Shown here in pieces: positions 42,858 to 51,109 of a stretch of 64,000 nucleotides of DNA. The stretch comes from CAZDQL01 sp964507325 (lineage in GTDB: Bacteria; Planctomycetota; UBA1135; GCA-002686595), in assembly GCA_964507325.1 (NCBI GenBank), contig CAZDQL010000024.1, positions 1 to 64,000 of the forward strand, given 5' to 3'. The position numbers were made by a program, and so were the translations under genes. How positions within the stretch are numbered: position 1 is the first letter of the stretch; the number at the start of each line of letters is the position of its first letter. Below the pieces are notes generated by a model. That model ran no database searches. It had not been told where the DNA came from and saw only the letters and a program-made list of their open reading frames with translations.

Positions 42858-45140
42858 CTAACCTCCCAGGGACGAGTACCAGTGCAGTAGGTGCATGTAT
42901 TGGGTCCAGGCCCGCTCGGCCCAGCGCGCTGGTACGACCCGATCGCGGCGTGCGTACCACTGGTTGTCGGACATGTCGGTGTCGAGGAAGTAGATCCGGC
43001 GGGGATCGAGCAGCACGCGCTCGATCTCCTCGGAGCCGGGCTCCAGCGGCAACCGCCACCAGGTGGTCTGCTCCTGTTCCTCACGGGTCCAGGTGAAGGT
43101 CTGGCGCTCGCCCCCCTCGAAGCCGACTTCGATCTCGAGGGGCAGGTGCAGGCCCCCCTGGTGGCGCACGACCACGTCGTAGAGCCAGGCTTGGCTGGAG
43201 ACGTCGGCATCCTCGGGCACTTCGATCTCGGCGTAGACCCCGTCGGGGCCGGGGAACATCCCGCGCACGATTGGTTCGCGACGCTGGGAGACCTCCACGC
43301 TCCAATCGATGGTGCCGGTGCCTCTCAGGAGCTGGTCGAAGAACCAGCCCAGCTCCTGCTCCGCGCCCTCCTGGAACGCGGCTACGAAGTCCTCCGCATA
43401 GGGGTGGCGGTAGCGCCAGGCCCCTGCGTAGTGGCGCATTCCGCGCCGGAAGGCCGGTTCCCCCACCACTCCGGCCAGGGTGCGCAGGATCACCGCGGGG
43501 CGCGCGTAGCTGTTGGCGCGGTAGCTCCGCCTGTCGGCGTAATCCCAGCCCTTGGTGAGGACCGGGTCCACACCCGGCGCGCGCAGGTAGGCAGAGCGGT
43601 CGCTCCAGCGCTGGTCGGTGCGCTCCTCGGCGAAGGTCAGCCAAGGCTGGTCACGCCACCAGTCGAGGAAGGGGGAGGCCTTGAGTGGATCGAAGCGAAT
43701 GCCGCGCACGTTCCACCCCTGGCCGGTCAGGGTGCCGGCCACCCCGTGCGGCGTGGGATCGGCGGCGATTGCTCGGCCCCATACGGGGAGTCCGCCGTAG
43801 AGGGTCGCGGTGCGCCGCTCGCCGTAGACGCGCCAGAGCACCTCCGAGTCGGTGTAGGCATCGAAGCCCTCGTCGAGCCAGGCCGCCTCGAACTCGTTGT
43901 TGCCCACCAGGCCGTACCAGAACTGGTGGCCGCACTCGTGCACGGTGACCCCCTCCGGGCGCTGCATTCCGGGGTCCGTGAAGAGCGCGCTGCCGCCGGT
44001 GAAGAGGGTGGGGTACTCCATCCCCCCCGCCGCGGAGCCGCCCCAGGCGGGGTCGACGACGGTGATCCGCTCGTAGGGATACTCGCCGAACCACAGCCCG
44101 TAGAAGAAGAGCGCCGCGCAGGTCGCGTCGTAGTAGCGCCGCGCCTGCTTCTCCCGCTCGGGCTGCGAGAGGACGAATACGTCGACGTCGCGCAGGATGA
44201 GGGCGTGGACCCCCAGGCCCAGGGCGGCCTCGACCTGCGCCACCTCGGCGGGAAAGCGCTCCTTCCAATCGGCGAAGCGGAAGCGCTCCTCGAAGATCAC
44301 GTAGTCGGGATCGGCGGTCCAGGCGAAGTCGTGCACCAGGGGCCGCGGGTCCGCCACGCTGGCCACGGGATCGGTGTATTCCCGGTCCGTCAGGGAGGGT
44401 GCCGCGAAGCGCGCGGTCACCCACCCGTCGGCCACGGCCTCCGCTTCCGCCGGCGCTCCCGAGGCTCCGATCTTGCCGGCGTACTCCTCCGGCAGGACGA
44501 GGGTCACGTCGTAGGTGCCGAAGTCCGAATAGAACTCGGTACGGGCGTGGAACTGGTGGCAGTTCCAGCCGCGCCCCCCCTCGTACACGCCCAACTTCGG
44601 GAACCAGTGGGCCAGCATGAGGAAGTCCCCCTTGACGCCGGTGCGTCGCCGGAGGCGGGGCAGGAGCGACTCCCAGGCCAGCTCCACCGTCAGCGAGGCG
44701 CCGGGGGGAACCGGCTCGGGCAGGGTGACCGAGAAGACGGTGTAGTCCCGCTCGCGGCCGTCGTCGGGGCGCTGCCAGGTGAGGGTGGGCAGGAGGTCGG
44801 TCGCACCCTGGCGCAGCTCGGTGACCCGCTGCCAGCTCCAGCCGTCGCGCACCGGCCCCCCGCGCAGCTCACCCTGAGATTCCCAGAGGTGGGTGGAGCG
44901 GTTGCTGGAGTAGGCGTTCAGGTAGAGGTGGAACCACAGGTCGCCGACCGAGTCCGCGCTGTGGTTGGTCCAGGTGATCGTCTCCCGGCCGGCGAGGGTG
45001 CGCTCGGCCGGGACCACCCGGGCCTCGATCGCGTAATCGGCGCGGCAGGAGCGGCTGTCGGGGGGATCCTCGGCAGCCGCAAGGGTAGGAAGGGCGAGGA
45101 GAAGGGCGGCGGGCGGCCACCAGGGGCTTCGTGGACGCAT
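42858..45140 (-). CDS. exported M1-family metallopeptidase
   Basis: 760 residues from the ATG at 45140 (signal peptide ALLLALPTLAAAE). Zinc motif HECGH at 401-405 followed after 18 residues by E424 (HExxH-x18-E), and the exopeptidase motif GGMEYP at about 372, a variant of GAMEN. Aminopeptidase-N-like architecture: beta domain, thermolysin-like catalytic domain, then helical and beta parts. Probably trims peptides in the periplasm or outside. Followed by the membrane protein at 41734. Confidence 0.9.
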   Translation of the reverse strand: MRPRSPWWPPAALLLALPTLAAAEDPPDSRSCRADYAIEARVVPAERTLAGRETITWTNHSADSVGDLWFHLYLNAYSSNRSTHLWESQGELRGGPVRDGWSWQRVTELRQGATDLLPTLTWQRPDDGRERDYTVFSVTLPEPVPPGASLTVELAWESLLPRLRRRTGVKGDFLMLAHWFPKLGVYEGGRGWNCHQFHARTEFYSDFGTYDVTLVLPEEYAGKIGASGAPAEAEAVADGWVTARFAAPSLTDREYTDPVASVADPRPLVHDFAWTADPDYVIFEERFRFADWKERFPAEVAQVEAALGLGVHALILRDVDVFVLSQPEREKQARRYYDATCAALFFYGLWFGEYPYERITVVDPAWGGSAAGGMEYPTLFTGGSALFTDPGMQRPEGVTVHECGHQFWYGLVGNNEFEAAWLDEGFDAYTDSEVLWRVYGERRTATLYGGLPVWGRAIAADPTPHGVAGTLTGQGWNVRGIRFDPLKASPFLDWWRDQPWLTFAEERTDQRWSDRSAYLRAPGVDPVLTKGWDYADRRSYRANSYARPAVILRTLAGVVGEPAFRRGMRHYAGAWRYRHPYAEDFVAAFQEGAEQELGWFFDQLLRGTGTIDWSVEVSQRREPIVRGMFPGPDGVYAEIEVPEDADVSSQAWLYDVVVRHQGGLHLPLEIEVGFEGGERQTFTWTREEQEQTTWWRLPLEPGSEEIERVLLDPRRIYFLDTDMSDNQWYARRDRVVPARWAERAWTQYMHLLHWYSSLGG

Positions 45141-45372
45141 GATGGAGGCATGATGCGGCCGGAGGCGGGAGGGCACAAGACCCCCAAAAAAAGGCCGGGA
45201 ATGGCTCATCCTGGGGCCTTGGAGCGCCGATTCCGTATCCGACGGACCCCGAGGCCTCCCCCTGGGTCGTGGCCCCCCGGACATCCGAAAAAAAACCCTC
45301 ATTCCCCGCGTGCAGCGTCCGACAACCGGGGAGCGAGGGCGACCAACCTCGCCTGCCCACCAGGAGGACCGC

Positions 45373-45771
45373 ATGGAACTCCACAGCAACCGACCCACTG
45401 ACCACCCCAGCCGCCGAATCGACCTGGCGCGCCTGTCGCGCCAGGTGATGGAGAGGGCGGTCGAGGGGATGGATCTAGCCCAGGAGGCCCGAGCCTCCGA
45501 GGTTCGAGCCGTGATCGAACGCATCGACCGCGCCCGCGCCGGTCACGAGGCGCAGATCGAGCACCTGACCGATGCCCGACGTGCCCACGAGGAGCGCATC
45601 GCCGACAGCCTGGAGGTCTCCCAGACCGCCCGTCTGTTCGTCGAAGGCGCCGCCGAGGAGCCCGATCGGGCGGCCGTGATCGAATCCCTGCGGGCCGCCT
45701 ACCAGTCCGGGAGCCTCAACTCCCGCGAGCGGATCGAGAACGCCGCTGAGAAGCTCCTGGGCGGCGAGTAG
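45373..45771 (+). CDS. FlgM-like small protein (putative anti-sigma-28)
   Basis: 132 residues; AGGAGG before the ATG at 45373. Residues 98-130, containing AAVIESLRAAYQSGSLNS and AAEKLL, resemble the C-terminal sigma-28-binding segment of FlgM (VxxLkxaIxxGxYxvdxxxIAxxLL). The N-terminal 90 residues are strongly helical and charged. No flagellar gene is in the window, so the identification is tentative; a coiled-coil regulator of unknown target is the alternative. A terminator follows. Confidence 0.45.
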   Translation: MELHSNRPTDHPSRRIDLARLSRQVMERAVEGMDLAQEARASEVRAVIERIDRARAGHEAQIEHLTDARRAHEERIADSLEVSQTARLFVEGAAEEPDRAAVIESLRAAYQSGSLNSRERIENAAEKLLGGE

Positions 45772-45795
45772 AACGTCAGATCCCCAACCGGCAGT

Positions 45796-45833
45796 ACGCC
45801 GCCGCACCCGATGGGCGCGGCGGCGTTCTCTTT
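45796..45833 (+). terminator. rho-independent terminator
   Basis: ACGCCGCCGC (45796-45805) pairs with GCGGCGGCGT (45817-45826); CCC-GAT-GGG extends the stem inside. A TCTCTTT tract follows. It is the best intrinsic terminator in the window and ends the FlgM-like gene. Confidence 0.75.
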
Positions 45834-45858
45834 GGGAGACGGCCTCGGCAGCGGCTCC

Positions 45859-45864
45859 TATAAT
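45859..45864 (+). promoter_or_regulatory. -10 element of the amino-acid dehydrogenase gene
   Basis: A perfect TATAAT, 25 bases before the ATG at 45890. TTGGGA at 45832-45837 is a poor, too distant -35. Confidence 0.5.
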
Positions 45865-45889
45865 CCCCCGCCCGAACGGAGCCCTCACG

Positions 45890-47233
45890 ATGACCGAACG
45901 CGCTGCCGACGAGCTGATCCAGGACCCTGCGGAACTGCTGGACCTCAGTCCCCAGGACTTCGTGCGCTTCCTGAGGAGGGAGCAGATCTCCCGCTTCTAC
46001 CTGGTCCACGACCGGGCCAGCGGGCAGGTGCGCGCCTCCCACGCCTGCCTCGAGCCTCTGGCCGACTTCGTCGGCGCCGACCGGCGCGACTTCCAGGGGC
46101 ACGAGGGGCTCTTCTTCCAGGTCAGCCGGGAGCACGACACCCTCCAGGGGGCCTTCGTCCACCGCACCCATCGCGGGCAGGCCGCGGGCGGCGTGCGCTA
46201 CTGGCGCTACGACCGACTCGAGGACTACCTGCGCGACGGACTGCGCCTGGCGATGGGGATGACCCACAAGAACGCCCTGGCGGGGCTCTGGTGGGGTGGC
46301 GGCAAGGGGGTCATGGCCCACAACCCCGCGGTCGAGAAGGACGACCCCGCGGTGCGCGCGGCCCTCTACCGCGAGTACGGCGACTTCCTGACCACCCTCG
46401 CGGGCTGCTACGTGACCGCCGAGGACGTCGGCACCAGCGTGGAGGACATGGCCCACGTCTACGCCGGCACGCGCTTCACGACCTGCATCCCCCACTCCGT
46501 CGGCGGCAGCGGCAATCCCTCGGTGCCCACGGCCCGGGGTGTCATCTGCGGCATGGAAGCCGGCCTCGAGTTCCTGGGCCTGGGCTCGCTCGAGGGCAAG
46601 ACGGTCGCGGTGCAGGGGATGGGGCACGTCGGCGAGCCGCTGATCTCCCTCCTCTTCGAGAAGGGTGTCGCGCGCGTCGTCGCCTGCGACATCTACCCGG
46701 AGCTGGTCTCCGACGTGCTGGCGCGCATGGAGGGGCGCCCGCTGGAGGCTCGGACCGTGGAGCGCGGCGACGATTCGATCTTCGCCACCCCGTGCGACGT
46801 GCTCGCACCCTGCGCCACGGGGGCGATCCTGAACCCGCGCACGATCCCGGAGATCCGGGCGCGCCTGGTGTGCGGCGCGGCGAACAACCAGCTCGAGGAT
46901 CCGGAGCGCGACGGTCCGGCGCTGCACGAGCGCGGCGTCCTCTACGCGCCCGATTTCCTGGTCAACCGCATGGGCATCGTCAACTGCGCCAACGAGCAGT
47001 ACGGGAACATGACCGAGGACCCCTACTTCGAGCGACACCTGACGCGGGACTGGGAGCACTCCGTCTTCCAGACCACCCTGCGGGTCCTGGCCGAGTCGCG
47101 GGACAGCGGTCAGCCTCCCACCCACGCCGCGATCCGGATGGCGGAGGAGCTCTCCCTACGGGACCACCCGATCTTCGGTCACCGCGGCCAGGAGATCATC
47201 GACTCCCTGGTGGCGAGCGGCTGGGGAAGTTGA
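45890..47233 (+). CDS. Glu/Leu/Phe/Val dehydrogenase family enzyme
   Basis: 447 residues. The N-terminal dimerisation/catalytic part has GMTHKNALAGLWWGGGKGVM with the catalytic Lys, and VTAEDVGTSVEDM with the catalytic Asp. The C-terminal Rossmann part has VAVQGMGHVGEPL. The motif set and length resemble leucine/valine dehydrogenase more than hexameric glutamate dehydrogenase. It deaminates a branched-chain or aromatic amino acid using NAD. Convergent with ilvE, which acts on the same substrates. Substrate cannot be fixed from sequence. Confidence 0.82.
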   Translation: MTERAADELIQDPAELLDLSPQDFVRFLRREQISRFYLVHDRASGQVRASHACLEPLADFVGADRRDFQGHEGLFFQVSREHDTLQGAFVHRTHRGQAAGGVRYWRYDRLEDYLRDGLRLAMGMTHKNALAGLWWGGGKGVMAHNPAVEKDDPAVRAALYREYGDFLTTLAGCYVTAEDVGTSVEDMAHVYAGTRFTTCIPHSVGGSGNPSVPTARGVICGMEAGLEFLGLGSLEGKTVAVQGMGHVGEPLISLLFEKGVARVVACDIYPELVSDVLARMEGRPLEARTVERGDDSIFATPCDVLAPCATGAILNPRTIPEIRARLVCGAANNQLEDPERDGPALHERGVLYAPDFLVNRMGIVNCANEQYGNMTEDPYFERHLTRDWEHSVFQTTLRVLAESRDSGQPPTHAAIRMAEELSLRDHPIFGHRGQEIIDSLVASGWGS

Positions 47234-47258
47234 GGGGCGCGCGGCCCGAGCGAGATCC

Positions 47259-48317
47259 TCAGCCGAGAGGGATCGCGCTCACCCACCCGTGGACGTCCTC
47301 GCGGTCCCCTTCCTGGATCGCCTTCAACGTCTGGTAGAGCTCGATGCAGCGCGGCCCCGCCTGGCCGTCGGCGCAGTAGACCTTCTCGCGGTCGCCGTAG
47401 ACGATGCGCCCCACCGGCGTGATCACCGCGGCGGTGCCGCAGCAGCCCGCCTCGACGAAGTCGAAGATCTCCTCGATCTCCACGGGGCGCCGCTCCACCT
47501 TCAGGCCCATGTCCTCGGCCAGGGTGCGCAGGCTCATGTTGGTGATCGAGGGCAGGATCGACTCGGAGTCCGGTGTCACGTAGCGGCCGTCGGCGGTGAT
47601 GCCGAAGAAGTTCGCCGGACCGGACTCGTCGATGTACTTCTTCTCGCGGGCGTCCAGGTAGAGCACCTCCGTGAAGCCCGCCTCCCTGGCGGCCACGCTG
47701 GCGCGCATGCCGGCCGCGTAGTTGCCGCCCACCTTCACGTCACCCACGCCCTGCGGTGCCGCGCGATCGATCTTGGACTCGACGATCAGGTCCACGGGCT
47801 TGAAGCCGGTCCTGAAGTAGGGCCCCACGGGCATCACCAGCACCATGAAGAGGTACTCCTCGGCGGGCTTCACCCCCACCTGGGGTCCGGTGCCGAGCAT
47901 GAGCGGGCGCACGTAGAGGCTGGCGCCGGAGCCGTGGGGGGGCAGGAAGCGCAGGTTGGCGCGCACGCAGCGCTGGACGCAGTCGATGAAGAGCTCCTCG
48001 GGTACCGCAGGCATCAAGATCTTCTCTGCCGAGCGGACCATGCGCTTGGCGTTCTCCTCGATGCGGAAGATCTGGGGGCGTCCCTTGGGGCTTTCGAAAG
48101 CCTTCAGCCCTTCGAAAGCCTCCTGGCCGTAGTGCAGACAAGTCGCGGCGACGGACAGAGAGAGATCGAAGGAGTCGCACAACTCGGGTTGGCTCCAGCC
48201 TTGTCCTTTGCGCCAGGTACTGCGGACGTTGTAGTCCGTCTTCATGTACGCGAAGGTCAGGTTCGGCCAGTCCAAATCCGCCTTCTCGACCATCGATGCC
48301 TCCGTCGTCGATCTCAT
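47259..48317 (-). CDS. ilvE: branched-chain amino acid aminotransferase
   Basis: 352 residues from the second ATG at 48317, favoured because GAGGA is correctly spaced from it; the first ATG at 48323 sits directly on the purine tract. Class IV PLP aminotransferase: GQEAFEGLKAF, YVRPLMLGTGPQVGV, the PLP Lys in VKVGGNYAAGMRA, and YIDESGPANFFGI. The long form resembles eukaryote-like BCATs. Interconverts Leu, Ile and Val with their 2-oxoacids. Confidence 0.92.
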   Translation of the reverse strand: MRSTTEASMVEKADLDWPNLTFAYMKTDYNVRSTWRKGQGWSQPELCDSFDLSLSVAATCLHYGQEAFEGLKAFESPKGRPQIFRIEENAKRMVRSAEKILMPAVPEELFIDCVQRCVRANLRFLPPHGSGASLYVRPLMLGTGPQVGVKPAEEYLFMVLVMPVGPYFRTGFKPVDLIVESKIDRAAPQGVGDVKVGGNYAAGMRASVAAREAGFTEVLYLDAREKKYIDESGPANFFGITADGRYVTPDSESILPSITNMSLRTLAEDMGLKVERRPVEIEEIFDFVEAGCCGTAAVITPVGRIVYGDREKVYCADGQAGPRCIELYQTLKAIQEGDREDVHGWVSAIPLG

Positions 48318-48461
48318 CGCCATTCCTCACTGGGGTGGGAACCGTCGCCCGAAGCCATCCGCCAGGGGTCCAGGCCCATCACTGCTGCACGTACGAGGAT
48401 AGCCTATTGGCGTGGGAATTCCCACCTTGCGCCGTGCACGGGAGGTGTCCCTCCTACGCAC

Positions 48462-49085
48462 TCAAGGCCGGAAAAGCACCCCAACGGAGAAGAGGCCGAT
48501 GTCGCTGTCGTGGCCCGTGGCGTCGTAGTCCCCCACTTCGAAGAAGTGGTTGTACGCCACGTGTAGGGCCCAATTGCGATCGTCTCCCAAGTGTCGATCG
48601 TAGCCGAGCCCGAGCGCGGGACTGGTGCCGGACTCGTCTGCGTTGAAGGGACCGAAGGAACTCCGGTAGCGCACCTTCTGATTCCAGTGCAGCAGTCCCG
48701 CTGAAACGAAGGCGGCCGAGCGATGATCGATCGGCATCAGGCGCAGAGCCATGAGCGAGATTCCGTCGTAGCTGATGTCGTCGGTGAAGCCACCGTCGGC
48801 GGGACCTTCTGCGTAGAGGCTGCCGAAGTCGAAGTACCCGAGCAACATGGCGTAGAAGGGGCTGAACTGGTAGCCCGCGAAGAAGACCGTCGAGGTGTCT
48901 TCGTCGTCGACTCGATCGCCGGGGTCTTCCTCGTAGTCGTGGAACGTGGCGTACCCGGCGGCGGCGCCGCCGAAGAAGGAAGGCACCAGCGGACCGGGAA
49001 GTTGACCGGAAGGGGAGCTCGTCGGCGAAGGCAGGGCTGCGCAGCTCGCCAGCAGGGCGGCGAGGATGGGGAGCTCGTATCTCAT
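48462..49085 (-). CDS. small outer-membrane beta-barrel protein
   Basis: 207 residues from the ATG at 49085. N-terminal signal (LPILAALLASCAAL), possibly with a lipobox. Alternating aromatic/hydrophobic strands such as TVFFAGYQFSPFYAMLLGYFDF and LGLGYDRHLGDDRNWALHVAY suggest an eight-stranded OmpA/OmpW-like barrel, ending in a terminal strand LFSVGVLFRP. Diverges from the membrane-anchored sigma factor at 49221 and might be one of its targets. Confidence 0.65.
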   Translation of the reverse strand: MRYELPILAALLASCAALPSPTSSPSGQLPGPLVPSFFGGAAAGYATFHDYEEDPGDRVDDEDTSTVFFAGYQFSPFYAMLLGYFDFGSLYAEGPADGGFTDDISYDGISLMALRLMPIDHRSAAFVSAGLLHWNQKVRYRSSFGPFNADESGTSPALGLGYDRHLGDDRNWALHVAYNHFFEVGDYDATGHDSDIGLFSVGVLFRP

Positions 49086-49220
49086 GGGAGGCCTGGTCGG
49101 GGGGGCCAAGGGGGGACTCAGAGTAGCCCATTCCCCCGGATCCGCTCCGAGAGGCGGGGAACGCTCGTTTCGCGCAAAAGGCGGGAACCGTCAGGGCGCT
49201 GGGGCCTACCAGGGAGCGAG

Positions 49221-49994
49221 ATGCCCCTGCACTCCGATCCCGAAGCCTGGCAGCCCCACTTCGACGCCGTGCAGGAGCGGGCCCTGCGCAGCCTCGCGCG
49301 CTGTGGCGTCGATCGGGAGCGCGCGCAAGACCTCTGGCAGGAGACGCTGAGCCAGATCCTCTCTGCGGGGGCTTCTCCCGACCCGACGAACAACCCCCAC
49401 GCCTACATCTGGACCGCGCTGCGTCGCACGGCGCAACACGGCGACCGTCGCAGACGGATCCTGGGTCCGATCGGTGGCGATGACGTTCTGGCCCTGGTGC
49501 CCGACAACGGGTCGTGTCCGGCGGAGACCTGCCTGCAGCGAGAGCAGGCCGGGCAGGTGCGCGACGCAGTCCGTGCGCTCCCGCACCGCTTCCAGAGCGT
49601 GATTCGGCTGCGCTTCCTGGAAGGCTGGAGCCTGACCGAGGTGGCCACGAAGCTCGGCATCCCGAACGGAACGGCGGCATCACGCTGCCACCGCGCGCTG
49701 CACCAGATGCGAGAGCGCTTGTCGCGCTCGCTCGCGTGGATCCTGGTGCAACTGGGGAAGACGACCGCGATCCCGCGGCTGGCCGTTCTGGGACTGGCGC
49801 TGTCCGTCTGCCTCACCTTGCCCGGCGCCTCGCTGGGCGAGGCCTCCGCAGTAGCCCCCGAGGTCCAGCGGGAAGAACCCTCGCGCACGGAACCCGACGA
49901 GGATCCGGAGTCGACGGAGCGCCCCACCTACCCCACCCGCGGCTTCCCCTACGGCGGCCTCACGGTGGTGCTGCGTCCGCACCCCGAGTTGTAG
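49221..49994 (+). CDS. ECF-type sigma factor with C-terminal membrane anchor
   Basis: 257 residues; AGGGAG before the ATG at 49221. Residues 10-80 form the sigma-2 part (ERAQDLWQETLSQIL, HAYIWTALRRTAQ). Residues 112-170 form sigma-4 (LPHRFQSVIRLRFLEGWSLTEVATKLGI split by a turn, then NGTAASRCHRAL). A hydrophobic helix at about 184-205 (AVLGLALSVCLTLPGASL) and an acidic, Pro-rich 50-residue tail follow. No separate anti-sigma gene is adjacent, so the membrane helix may hold the factor inactive until proteolysis. Sigma-2 is divergent from the RpoE group. Confidence 0.72.
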   Translation: MPLHSDPEAWQPHFDAVQERALRSLARCGVDRERAQDLWQETLSQILSAGASPDPTNNPHAYIWTALRRTAQHGDRRRRILGPIGGDDVLALVPDNGSCPAETCLQREQAGQVRDAVRALPHRFQSVIRLRFLEGWSLTEVATKLGIPNGTAASRCHRALHQMRERLSRSLAWILVQLGKTTAIPRLAVLGLALSVCLTLPGASLGEASAVAPEVQREEPSRTEPDEDPESTERPTYPTRGFPYGGLTVVLRPHPEL

Positions 49995-50058
49995 CGCCCG
50001 AACGCCGTCGGTGGCGCTATAACGGATCCTCGGGACATCCTTGCGGAGGATCGACGTC

Positions 50059-51078
50059 ATGGGAATCGGGATCTGGATCACCACGGCCTGCTTGACGGTT
50101 TCTGCTCCCGGGTGCGGCTCGGGGAACGCCGGCGTCGTGGGCCAGACGGCGCAGGGACAGGCGCAGACCAAGGGACTGTCGGAAGAGGACGCCATCCTGC
50201 TCGGCAACGGGCTGGCCACCAAGATCGCGCAGAACGCCTACGTCTCCCGCGAGATGGTCGTGCAGAGCGTGTACGGGGCCACCTATCAGAGTGGCGGCAT
50301 GTTGACCGGGAAGGTCGTGAAACACGGCACGCTGAAGCAGACGAGGTTCGGCGGATACAGCTACCAGCCCACGCCGACGGACAAGCTCGTGCTCGTGCTC
50401 AAGGACGCCACCCACGAGTTCGAAGTGCGCGCCGTACAGGGCAACACGCAAGCCCAGACCCCGGCTGCCTTCCTCGACTCCAACCACCAGATGGAGTACG
50501 TGCACCGCATCCCGGAGACCAGCGAGATCGTGGTGAAGGCCAACCGCGTGGGGATGGGCTGGGCCACCCACCTGAAGGGGTGGTACGTGGAGGAGGGCAA
50601 GCGTTACGAGCTCGACCTGAAGGCCGAGGGGGGCAGCTACTTCGAGCAGGGTGGGGGCAGCGGCCAGGAGTCCAAAACCGACTACAAGGTCAAGGGAGAG
50701 GTCACGGGGGAGCGCATGAAGCTCACCGTCGACGAACGCCACTTCTTCCACCTGATCTCGCTCGGCGAAGCGGTCACGCACTCGATCGACGAGAACCGCA
50801 ACCAGCTGGTCACCGGCGGCGACCAGTACCGCTGGGTCGACACCTCGGTCACCAAGATCTTCCGCACCGCCGGCGGGAGGATGATGCCGGTCTTCGACGC
50901 CGCGGAGAAGTGGAAGGCCACCGGCAAGGTGCTGAAGAACGGCAAGCCCTTCGGCGCCTACCAACTGGCGGTGGGCGGCAAGAGCGTCGACGCCCGCCGC
51001 AAGTACCACGGCTCGATCGACATCGCCGTAAAGACGAAGAAGGGCTCGATCACCGTGCAGTCCTTCCGCGGTAGCTGA
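50059..51078 (+). CDS. hypothetical lipoprotein
   Basis: 339 residues; GGAGG ribosome binding site and a TATAAC -10-like element at 50018-50023. Signal peptide with a lipobox-like SAPGC, so lipidated near Cys19. No recognised domain. The sequence is rich in charged beta-type segments with two similar lysine/glycine stretches near the end (GKVLKNGKPFGAYQLAVGGK). Follows the anchored sigma factor by 64 bases on the same strand and may belong to its regulon. Confidence 0.6.
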   Translation: MGIGIWITTACLTVSAPGCGSGNAGVVGQTAQGQAQTKGLSEEDAILLGNGLATKIAQNAYVSREMVVQSVYGATYQSGGMLTGKVVKHGTLKQTRFGGYSYQPTPTDKLVLVLKDATHEFEVRAVQGNTQAQTPAAFLDSNHQMEYVHRIPETSEIVVKANRVGMGWATHLKGWYVEEGKRYELDLKAEGGSYFEQGGGSGQESKTDYKVKGEVTGERMKLTVDERHFFHLISLGEAVTHSIDENRNQLVTGGDQYRWVDTSVTKIFRTAGGRMMPVFDAAEKWKATGKVLKNGKPFGAYQLAVGGKSVDARRKYHGSIDIAVKTKKGSITVQSFRGS

Positions 51079-51109
51079 GGCGGCCCGGGGTCCCTCCTGG
51101 GGCCGGAGC

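Noticed and set aside
42891..45401. Plus-strand open frame of 836 codons opposite the M1 peptidase
   Set aside because: Shadow of the peptidase gene, whose HExxH-x18-E motif and signal peptide identify the coding strand.
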